The notes under the pieces are model-generated. The model was not told the origin of the DNA. It did no database searches and saw only the letters and a list, made by a program, of their open reading frames with translations. From contig CAZSXE010000052.1 of the NCBI GenBank assembly GCA_964611185.1, positions 1-7,490 of the forward strand: a DNA stretch of 7,490 bases, in the 5' to 3' direction. Below are positions 1 through 6,042 of this stretch, piece by piece. This stretch comes from CAAGNP01 sp964611185 (GTDB lineage: Bacteria > Bacteroidota > Bacteroidia > Bacteroidales > UBA932). Position 1 is the stretch's first letter, and each line of letters begins with the position of its first letter. The translations under genes were made by a program, and so were the position numbers.

Positions 1-1
1 A

Positions 2-712
2 TTAAATACCTTCTATAATTTCATCAAACTTTGTCAGAAAAGCATCAAATGAAGGTATTCTGCTTCTTAGGTTAGGATCTAAATACATCGCCGCGTAATC
101 TAAGAACGAACATATTGAATATGCATCATGTTTATGTTTATCGTATCTTCTCCCTAAAATATTAAAGATATTATCAATTAGCATAGCAGGGTGAGAATAT
201 GATTCAATATCATCGGTATCAATTTTTATTCTGAGATTTGAATTAATATTTTCTATAGAAAGGGCAGGGTTAACATTTGCATAATGAGAATAACTCGCTA
301 AAAACCATGCCTCTATTTCCATTACTGCGATAAATAATGACACTTTTGAAACATCAATATTATTATGAGTGAAAATATCGATTATAGAATCTTCTATTTT
401 AGATTTTGATGTTTTTATTTCCGGATAGAGATCTCTAATTCCGAAAATATGTGAATAATCATTTTTATTTAAAAGATTATTTGCTCTTTCATTGATAGTA
501 CTTGTTACCTTTCCATCCCCGGAAACATCAAATATTAAAAAGAAATAGTCTAAATTATTATCCACTCTTTTACCACGAACGATTGATGCTTTATCTCTTA
601 CTATAGAATACGATTCAATATCATACTTCGGATAAGTAAATACCTCCTCGAGAAGTTTTTCTATAAATATTCTCTCTGTCTGTCCTTCCACAAAAAATGC
701 AACCTTCTTCAT
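2..712 (-). CDS. TOPRIM-like protein (DUF4276/RloB/AbiLii-like), putative defence effector
   Basis: A 236-residue protein, complete, with its TAA stop at the very edge of the window. The N-terminus KKVAFFVEGQTE (E9, E13) fits the first strand and acidic residue of a TOPRIM fold. A second acidic motif, DVSGD (D62, D66), follows the hydrophobic strand YFFLIF at about 57-61. Further on come RDLYPE (93-98) and MEIEAWFLA (131-139), patterns I associate with DUF4276, RloB and AbiLii-type proteins. TOPRIM domains bind Mg2+ and cut nucleic acid; several act as toxic effectors in phage defence. That role is inferred here from fold and neighbour. No signal peptide or TM segment is seen, so it is probably cytoplasmic. 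The ATG at 712 is preferred over a TTG at 715 because an AAGGAGG sits 8 nt upstream. It follows the ATPase gene by 27 nt on the same strand, so the two are probably co-transcribed. Family assignment is fairly confident; the exact Pfam family is not. Confidence 0.75.
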   Translation of the reverse strand: MKKVAFFVEGQTERIFIEKLLEEVFTYPKYDIESYSIVRDKASIVRGKRVDNNLDYFFLIFDVSGDGKVTSTINERANNLLNKNDYSHIFGIRDLYPEIKTSKSKIEDSIIDIFTHNNIDVSKVSLFIAVMEIEAWFLASYSHYANVNPALSIENINSNLRIKIDTDDIESYSHPAMLIDNIFNILGRRYDKHKHDAYSICSFLDYAAMYLDPNLRSRIPSFDAFLTKFDEIIEGI

Positions 713-720
713 CAATCTAT

Positions 721-727
721 CCTCCTT
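721..727 (-). promoter_or_regulatory. Strong Shine-Dalgarno site before the TOPRIM-like gene
   Basis: On the minus strand AAGGAGG lies 8 nt before the ATG at 712, ideal spacing for ribosome binding, and supports that start. It is the only strong SD in the window; the upstream sequences of the other genes are AT-rich with no GGAGG. Bacteroidota genes generally lack SD sites, so this gene stands out. Confidence 0.7.
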
Positions 728-739
728 GTTACTTTCTGT

Positions 740-1822
740 CTATCTCTTTATAAAATCAAAATTATTTAATCCCGCAAGTAAAAAAGTGTCAAAAATTTCT
801 TTGTTATTGTCGTAATTAGCAGCTGCTACCTTATGACCTTCGCGGCTAAGATAGTTTATAGTGCGCATATCGACACTATTGATAAGGAATCGGTCGTTAG
901 ATGTTATGATAAGCTGAATCTTAGTATTCGCTGTTTTTTCATATAGGAGTTTCATTAATTTGGAGGAACGCTCGAAATCAAGACCTTCTCCCAAATCATC
1001 AATAACGATGGTTCCTTCTTTTTCTATGTGTAAAATATATTCAAGCATTCCGATTACACATAACGCTCTGAACATTCCGTCAGAAATATTGATTTGATCT
1101 GTGTCGCAAGATAAATCCTCTTCTTTCAAGATAACCGCCATCATATTTGCAGGAGCATTATTATTCAATATGTTTCGTGCAGAAACTCTACTGATTGAAT
1201 AACCTATACTTCTCATATCATCTATTATGGCCCTTATCATATCCGGACTATCTGAACTATACTTATTTATTATATATGGTATAGTGTTAAGGGAGTCAAG
1301 ATATCCATCCTGATTATTAGGTATTGTGATATTATTCTTTAAAGTCTGGGAAAAAGAGTATAATTTGAAGTTTTTAGCCCATTTAATAAAAAATTCAAGA
1401 AATGGATAATTATTAGTATCCCTTCTTATGTTTACTGTAACCTCATCCGATGGTGGATAAAAAAGCTCAAGTGTCTTGGTAACTTCAGAATAAATTTCAG
1501 CTTTATTAGTATCTCTTTTTAGTAAAAATTCACTATCATTTTGAATGATCTCTTCACGAATGACTTTGCTGTTCTCAATGCTTAAATAATAATGATAAAA
1601 GGTATCATCTCCGTTCCCAAAAATAAAATCCCAGTTGCCATCAATATGCTTAAGCTTTGATGAAAGTGTAGCTGCAAATCCGGCCATCACATTCATCAGC
1701 CTCGTCTTTCCTGTAGCATTAACACCCACTATCAAATTCTGCTTGGAAAGAGTTACATCCTTTATCTCCCAGTAATTTGATTTCCCCTTATTTTCAGAAT
1801 AATTGATGTGCTTTAGTATCAT
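740..1822 (-). CDS. ABC/AAA-type ATPase (AAA_21/AAA_15-like), partner of the TOPRIM-like protein
   Basis: A 360-residue soluble ATPase. It has a Walker A GVNATGKT (33-40), an ABC-type signature ISDGMFR (246-252), a Walker B TIVIDD (271-276) followed by LGEGLD, and a switch segment IITSNDRF (305-312). This is the layout of single-chain SMC/RecF-like ATPases (AAA_21, AAA_15), which dimerise head to tail around ATP. The middle part (about 55-240) is divergent and shows no recognisable domain. The Walker B glutamate is replaced by D276, and the switch histidine position carries N309, so hydrolysis may be slow or use different chemistry. The ATG at 1822 has no SD. The TOPRIM-like gene follows at 27 nt. 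By analogy with AriA-AriB (PARIS) and AbiLi-AbiLii, the ATPase may sense phage or DNA damage and control the TOPRIM effector; this is inference. Sampled lines are about 28-35% G+C, lower than the polysaccharide genes, which suggests separate acquisition. Confidence 0.8.
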   Translation of the reverse strand: MILKHINYSENKGKSNYWEIKDVTLSKQNLIVGVNATGKTRLMNVMAGFAATLSSKLKHIDGNWDFIFGNGDDTFYHYYLSIENSKVIREEIIQNDSEFLLKRDTNKAEIYSEVTKTLELFYPPSDEVTVNIRRDTNNYPFLEFFIKWAKNFKLYSFSQTLKNNITIPNNQDGYLDSLNTIPYIINKYSSDSPDMIRAIIDDMRSIGYSISRVSARNILNNNAPANMMAVILKEEDLSCDTDQINISDGMFRALCVIGMLEYILHIEKEGTIVIDDLGEGLDFERSSKLMKLLYEKTANTKIQLIITSNDRFLINSVDMRTINYLSREGHKVAAANYDNNKEIFDTFLLAGLNNFDFIKR

Positions 1823-1830
1823 CTTTTAAA

Positions 1831-1846
1831 ACATTTTTACAAATGT
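1831..1846. repeat. Short perfect palindrome upstream of the ATPase gene
   Basis: ACATTT and AAATGT form 6-bp inverted arms around a 4-nt centre, in the 34-nt gap between the sugar transferase stop and the ATPase start. The stem is too AT-rich to be a convincing terminator. Its overlap with a -7-like box makes it a possible operator for the defence-like pair, though chance is possible in AT-rich DNA. Confidence 0.35.
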
Positions 1847-1847
1847 A
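1840..1847 (-). promoter_or_regulatory. Possible Bacteroidota -7 box for the ATPase/TOPRIM pair
   Basis: TACATTTG on the minus strand matches the Bacteroidota -7 consensus TAnnTTTG. No clear -33 TTTG element is seen about 20 nt upstream, where the end of the sugar transferase gene lies. Transcription from here would leave a leader of only about 10 nt before the ATG at 1822. It may let the two genes be expressed apart from the polysaccharide operon. Confidence 0.3.
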
Positions 1848-1856
1848 AGTATTTTT

Positions 1857-3365
1857 TTATTTACTTCTCTTCCCCCTAAACACTATATTGTATATCGCTT
1901 TCCAGAAGTAGTTCCAGTCGGTGGCGAAGGGGCGGGAGAGGTAGAGGGTGAGGTAGCGGCGTTCGCTTTGCTGGATCTGGTCGAGGGTTTTGGGCATATC
2001 GGCGTAGAATGGGGGGATGAGGCCGGGCTTGGTGCGGATTCTCAGCCTCTGGAGGTCGGGGGAGTAGAGACTGAAGTAGTGCTCGCTTAGGGGGCGGACA
2101 CCTACCAGCTTGAGGTCACCTTTAATCCAGTTTATCAGCATAGGGAGCTCGTCTATCCAGCACTTCCTCGCAATACGGCCAAAAGCATTAACTCTGTAAT
2201 CGTCTGCGATTTTCCCCCCTTCTCGTAGCCCCTCCTGCTTAAATATGTAGGGCTGGATGTACTCTGAATAGGCATACATAGTTCTGAATTTATATACACC
2301 TATCTCTTTTCCCTCTTTTCCTTTTCTTTTAAGTCGAATCAGGAGCCCTGTCGAGGGTTTATCATCTCTGATGGGTTCTCTGAATTTCTTGCCTATAACA
2401 CAGAACTCATCGTTAATTATTTTCTCTTCTATTACATCAAATCCGGCTCTGTAAAACCTCCCCAATACTTCTACCCTGCTCAACGCTCTGTTTTTTGATT
2501 TGGTGATTCTGAAATAGAGATTTTTAAAGAGACTCAGCTTGGCAAACACTCTGTGAAAAGCATAATCGACTATATATACTATCTCTCTTATCACCACAGG
2601 GTTACTCTTAAAAATCTTTTCTCTTCGGATACCCGATGTCGTACAGTGACAGAGAATATAACCATCTTCCTCCAAAGAGTAGTTTGCATACGAGAGCATA
2701 GTATTAATATGTCTTATATCATTTAGAGAATAGGTCTGAATTACGAGGTATGGATTTTTCTTTTTTGTTTTAAAAATGGCTTCCGGATTATCGCTATTCA
2801 GCACCACTGTGGCCCCTGAGAAACATTCAGAACGACTAAGCAACTCAGATATTTCTTTTACAGACTTTCCGTTCCCGACAATATTAATAGCCATTTTCAA
2901 GTCTTGAGGAATCTCCTCATCGACTATTTCATTGTTTCTGCATTTTTCATATCGGGCTGCATTTTCTACTATCGGTTCCTCATAGAAAAACGGTATTTTT
3001 CTATAGACAAATTTCCTGAACAATCCGTACATTATCACCTCGAAAACGATAATAAGAGAAGTAGCTATGAGTATGGATTTGTCATATTCATAGCTCGGTA
3101 CGAAATATTTATAGATGAAATAGAGGAAAAAGCCGGTAACAATGTCTATTAAGACTACTCCCGCAACAGCATAACGAATTCTTTTATATGATTCAAATTT
3201 AAGCTTATGAGTTAACATACTCACAGCCACCCATATAACAGATGCCGCTACTAAGAAGTACCATCTGGGCAAGTCTCCGAAATATCTCGAAATCCAAAAC
3301 GAAAAAAGGGCTATGATCAAATCTGCTATAACGATAATGACATACCCTCTTTTTAAGTGTTCCAT
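1857..3365 (-). CDS. Membrane sugar-1-phosphate transferase (bacterial sugar transferase family)
   Basis: A 502-residue inner-membrane protein. Four hydrophobic helices occupy about 8-26, 35-52, 65-86 and 98-117. A soluble middle domain (about 155-330) reads like a Rossmann or degenerate methyltransferase fold. The C-terminus (about 338-500) has the phosphoglycosyl transferase core: KFRTM (359-363), IDELPML with the catalytic-type D405-E406 dyad, NWIKGDLKLVGVRPL (412-426) and KPGLIPPF (446-453). By family it would move a sugar-1-phosphate from a UDP-sugar to undecaprenyl phosphate, the first step in building a surface glycan. The substrate may be the sugar made by the upstream genes or another UDP-sugar. 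The layout resembles WbaP-type enzymes, but the usual re-entrant hydrophobic helix and KR.FD motif just before the core are not seen. The last 80 or so codons are far more GC-rich than the rest. It starts 13 nt after wbpE and is the last gene of the polysaccharide block in view. Confidence 0.82.
   Translation of the reverse strand: MEHLKRGYVIIVIADLIIALFSFWISRYFGDLPRWYFLVAASVIWVAVSMLTHKLKFESYKRIRYAVAGVVLIDIVTGFFLYFIYKYFVPSYEYDKSILIATSLIIVFEVIMYGLFRKFVYRKIPFFYEEPIVENAARYEKCRNNEIVDEEIPQDLKMAINIVGNGKSVKEISELLSRSECFSGATVVLNSDNPEAIFKTKKKNPYLVIQTYSLNDIRHINTMLSYANYSLEEDGYILCHCTTSGIRREKIFKSNPVVIREIVYIVDYAFHRVFAKLSLFKNLYFRITKSKNRALSRVEVLGRFYRAGFDVIEEKIINDEFCVIGKKFREPIRDDKPSTGLLIRLKRKGKEGKEIGVYKFRTMYAYSEYIQPYIFKQEGLREGGKIADDYRVNAFGRIARKCWIDELPMLINWIKGDLKLVGVRPLSEHYFSLYSPDLQRLRIRTKPGLIPPFYADMPKTLDQIQQSERRYLTLYLSRPFATDWNYFWKAIYNIVFRGKRSK
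1915..2105. other. GC-rich tract within the 3' end of the sugar transferase gene
   Basis: Hand counting gives 113 G/C in the 180 bases from 1921 to 2100, about 63%. The ATPase gene just downstream is about 30% in sampled lines, and the stretch 2101-2220 is about 51%. The plus strand here is markedly G-rich and the encoded codons favour C-ending forms. It spans residues of the conserved catalytic C-terminus, so a recombination tract or different selection on this part is possible. Confidence 0.6.
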
Positions 3366-3378
3366 AGTTCAGACTTAA

Positions 3379-4497
3379 CTAACTGTTTATTATCATGTTA
3401 CACACTTCGCTTATTTCATCTTCAGTTATATATGGATGGATAGGTAAAGAAAGGACCACATCACAGAGCTTCGAAGAGGAATGGCAGCTATAAGTCGATT
3501 CTAATAGTTTGTAGGCCGTTTGGGAATGCATAGGCGTTGGGTAGTAAACCATTGCAGGAATCCCTTTTTCCTTTAACAATGTCTGTATATGGTCCCTTGT
3601 TTGTCTATCATTGAGTTTTATGGTATATTGAGCGTAGCTCGAATAAAATCCCTCCGGAATCTTAGGTGTCTCCACATACCCCTTAAGTTTCTTAGTGTAA
3701 AGGGCAGCAGCTGTATTGATGTCTTTTAGTTCGTATTCGCGGAAAGCCTTCAGCTTTACAAGCAATATAGCAGCCTGAATGGTGTCAAGACGAGAGTTCA
3801 CCCCTATTCTGACATTGTCATACTTAAACGCCCCCTTTCCATGCACACGGTATGAGTCAGCAAGGGCAGCCCACCGTTCATTGTCTGTAAAGAGAGCGCC
3901 ACCGTCTCCGTAACATCCGAGCGGCTTGGCAGGGAAAAAACTGGTAGTGGAGATATCCCCGAAGGTACAAGCTTTCTTCCCGTTGATACTCCCCCCGAAT
4001 CCCTGTGCTCCGTCTTCGACAATGTAGAGCCCATACCTATCGGCTATTTTTCTAACAGCAGGATAATCTGCAGGAAGGCCGAAAAGATCTACTGTAATTA
4101 TTGCCTTAGGGCTATATTTACCCTCACTTATAACTTTTTTGATTTTTTCTTCCAAATCAGCAGGGGAGATATTGAAAGTATCCTCCTGTACATCTACAAA
4201 AATCGGTGTAGCCCCCTCAAGAGAAATCACCTCCGCCGAAGCGAAGAAAGTGAAATCGGGTACAAACACCGCATCCCCTTTTCCTATTTCGAGCACTTTC
4301 AGTGCAATAGTAAGGGCATCTGTTCCATTGCCGCAGGTGATACAGTGTTTAACTCCTAAATAATCACAAAAAGCAGCCTCAAGCTCTTTTACCTGTTTTC
4401 CCATGATAAAGGCACCTGAAGCTGCAACACTAAGAATCGCCTCGTCCATTTCGCTCCTTAGAGCATTATATTGTCTATTTAAATCTCTGAACTGCAT
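3379..4497 (-). CDS. wbpE: UDP-3-keto-GlcNAcA aminotransferase (DegT/DnrJ/EryC1/StrS family, WbpE-like)
   Basis: A 372-residue PLP-dependent aminotransferase of usual length for the family. The PLP lysine is K191 in FFPAKPLG. D162 and Q165 in VEDGAQ fit the residues that hold the cofactor ring, and GNGTDAL (56-62) the phosphate-binding turn. In the WbpA-B-E-D pathway the enzyme transfers an amino group, usually from glutamate, to C3 of UDP-3-keto-GlcNAcA, giving UDP-GlcNAc(3NH2)A. The 2-oxoglutarate it releases can regenerate NAD+ on WbpB. The cytoplasmic enzyme starts at an ATG with no SD, 5 nt after the acetyltransferase gene. Other sugar aminotransferases of this family (for dTDP-Fuc3N or perosamine) look alike, so the substrate call rests on the wbpA, wbpB and wbpD neighbours. 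Confidence 0.85.
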   Translation of the reverse strand: MQFRDLNRQYNALRSEMDEAILSVAASGAFIMGKQVKELEAAFCDYLGVKHCITCGNGTDALTIALKVLEIGKGDAVFVPDFTFFASAEVISLEGATPIFVDVQEDTFNISPADLEEKIKKVISEGKYSPKAIITVDLFGLPADYPAVRKIADRYGLYIVEDGAQGFGGSINGKKACTFGDISTTSFFPAKPLGCYGDGGALFTDNERWAALADSYRVHGKGAFKYDNVRIGVNSRLDTIQAAILLVKLKAFREYELKDINTAAALYTKKLKGYVETPKIPEGFYSSYAQYTIKLNDRQTRDHIQTLLKEKGIPAMVYYPTPMHSQTAYKLLESTYSCHSSSKLCDVVLSLPIHPYITEDEISEVCNMIINS

Positions 4498-4502
4498 AAT
4501 TA

Positions 4503-5072
4503 TTACTTTTTAATCTGCGTTAGAACTCCGTTAGATTCGCTATACTCGCGCCCGCACTTGCACTTGAGCCCCTCCAAAAGCCTCTCACCACATTCGCACA
4601 CCCATCCGATTCGTCTTGCCGGCACACCTGCCATCAACGCATAATCGGCTACATCCTTCGTAACCACTGCGCCTGCGGCAATAAGGGCGCTTTTCCCCAC
4701 AGTGTGTCCGCACACCACGGTGCAATTCGCCCCGAGGGAAGCCCCTTCTTTAATCAGTGTCCGCGCATAGATTCCGTGAACGGGGAAATGAGCCCTCGGC
4801 GTAACCACATTGGTAAACACGCACGAAGGGCCGCAGAAAACATTATCTTCGAGCTCCACCCCCTCATAGAGCGACACATTGTTCTGAATACGCACTCCGT
4901 TACCTACCTTTACATTGTTCGCCACATTTACATTCTGTCCGAGCGAACAGTTTTTACCGATAACGGCTCCCTTCTGAATATGGCAGAAGTACCAAATCTT
5001 TGTCCCTTCTCCTATCGAGACATTGTCATCTACAAAGCTCGAAGGGTGAACATAATAATGTGAATCATTCAT
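4503..5072 (-). CDS. wbpD: UDP-3-amino-sugar N-acetyltransferase (left-handed beta-helix, WbpD/WlbB-like)
   Basis: A 189-residue acetyl-CoA-dependent transferase. Hexapeptide repeats of the [LIV]-G-x-x type run through about 10-150 (for example VSIGEG, AVIGKN, VKVGNG, ASLGAN), the signature of a trimeric left-handed beta-helix. The N-terminal IWYFCHI (26-32) and the AGVPARRIGWV stretch (148-158) match WbpD/WlbB-type enzymes. It would acetylate the C3 amino group of UDP-GlcNAc(3NH2)A to give UDP-GlcNAc(3NAc)A. The tail carries four cysteines, C159, C161, C171 and C173 (CxC-x9-CxC), which looks like a small zinc ribbon. The gene starts 2 nt after wbpB ends and is followed by wbpE at 5 nt, so translation is probably coupled. 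Sampled composition is about 45-60% G+C. Other hexapeptide acyltransferases are possible on sequence alone, but the context is strong. Confidence 0.85.
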   Translation of the reverse strand: MNDSHYYVHPSSFVDDNVSIGEGTKIWYFCHIQKGAVIGKNCSLGQNVNVANNVKVGNGVRIQNNVSLYEGVELEDNVFCGPSCVFTNVVTPRAHFPVHGIYARTLIKEGASLGANCTVVCGHTVGKSALIAAGAVVTKDVADYALMAGVPARRIGWVCECGERLLEGLKCKCGREYSESNGVLTQIKK

Positions 5073-5074
5073 AT

Positions 5075-6034
5075 TTAATCGATAAGTTTAATCATATTTT
5101 CTACTGTTTCAAGAACCTTTACCACCTCATATCCATCTTGGGCAGTATTGATTTCTATTTTATTGTCAAGATGACCGATAAAGTATTTCAATTCCTCTTC
5201 GAGTGGCATTTTTTTCTCGTAAGGGATAATCTCATCGGGATTTTCCACCTTGACAGGAAGTCCGTGGTCAAAATCAATTCTTTTGTTGTAAAAATGGATC
5301 TCCTTATCTTTTGTAGAATCATCGAAAGAGATCATCCCCTTGCTTCCGATGACGACAAGTAGCTGCTGTTTGAAAGGATGGAGCCACGAGACGAAGATAT
5401 GGGCGTGAACATTGGAGGGATATTCGAGCTGTGTCATCGTGGTATCATAGACCTTATCCTGAAGAAACTTCGCCCCTTTCGCCTCTACTCTTGTAGAATG
5501 GGAACCGATAAGATAATCGATAATGGAAATATCGTGTGGAGCAAATGATGAGAAAACACTCTCCTCTGTCCTGACAGTCCCGAGGTTAAGTCTGTTGGAA
5601 TAAAGATAGTATAGCTTTCCGAGCTTACCCGAATCAATACACTCTTTAATCTTTATATAAGCAGGATGGAATAGCAACACATGACCTACCATCACCCTGG
5701 AACCGGTTATTTTCGCAAGATTAAATAGATGCTCAGACTGTGACGAATATAGAGTCATCGGCTTTTCTATCATCACATTCATCCCTTTTGAGACGATTTT
5801 CATCGCAATATCGAAATGCGTTTCTGCCGGAGTAGCGATGGTATAGCCGTCATAATGAGCATTAATAGCCTCATCTACACAGCTATAGCAGACGACTCCC
5901 GGGTAGAGAGTCTGTAATTCTTTAAGTCTTTCAGTGGAAGATTCGGCAATAGCAGATAAACAGCCAAGTCCGTGCAGGGTTTTGATGTGGTTTTGACCCC
6001 ATCGGCCGCCACCAATTACGCAGATGTTTTTCAT
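5075..6034 (-). CDS. wbpB: UDP-GlcNAcA 3-dehydrogenase (Gfo/Idh/MocA family, WbpB/WlbA-like)
   Basis: A 319-residue NAD-dependent oxidoreductase. The N-terminal Rossmann fold has ICVIGGGRWG (4-13). IATPAETH (66-73) and the family hallmark EKP (90-92), whose lysine is usually catalytic, follow. GHVLLFHPAY (117-126) and APHDISIID (165-173), with H167-D168, lie in the C-terminal domain that binds substrate. It would oxidise the C3 hydroxyl of UDP-GlcNAcA to the 3-keto sugar, feeding the aminotransferase. In known WbpB/WlbA enzymes the tightly held NADH is reoxidised with 2-oxoglutarate. The length fits the family (about 310-350). The ATG at 6034 has no SD and lies 8 nt after the dehydrogenase stop; wbpD follows at 2 nt. 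Alternatives within this large family (inositol dehydrogenase, other keto-sugar reductases) are unlikely given the neighbours. Confidence 0.85.
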   Translation of the reverse strand: MKNICVIGGGRWGQNHIKTLHGLGCLSAIAESSTERLKELQTLYPGVVCYSCVDEAINAHYDGYTIATPAETHFDIAMKIVSKGMNVMIEKPMTLYSSQSEHLFNLAKITGSRVMVGHVLLFHPAYIKIKECIDSGKLGKLYYLYSNRLNLGTVRTEESVFSSFAPHDISIIDYLIGSHSTRVEAKGAKFLQDKVYDTTMTQLEYPSNVHAHIFVSWLHPFKQQLLVVIGSKGMISFDDSTKDKEIHFYNKRIDFDHGLPVKVENPDEIIPYEKKMPLEEELKYFIGHLDNKIEINTAQDGYEVVKVLETVENMIKLID

Positions 6035-6042
6035 AGTTTGGA

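Noticed and set aside
1831..1846. Intrinsic terminator between the glycan genes and the ATPase gene
   Set aside because: The stem has only one G-C pair per arm and is followed by mixed T and A rather than a clear U-tract.
2904..3152. Plus-strand open frame of 82 codons opposite the sugar transferase gene
   Set aside because: It lies wholly antisense to a convincing gene, has no recognisable domain, and its hydrophobic stretches mirror the TM-coding region of the other strand.
3804..4034. Minus-strand frame of 76 codons inside wbpE
   Set aside because: It is a second frame within a clear aminotransferase gene, with low-complexity Ser/Thr-rich content.
4139..5362. Plus-strand open frames opposite wbpE, wbpD and wbpB (4139-4363, 4704-5063, 5000-5362)
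   Set aside because: All are antisense to well-supported enzymes, overlap one another and show no family motifs.
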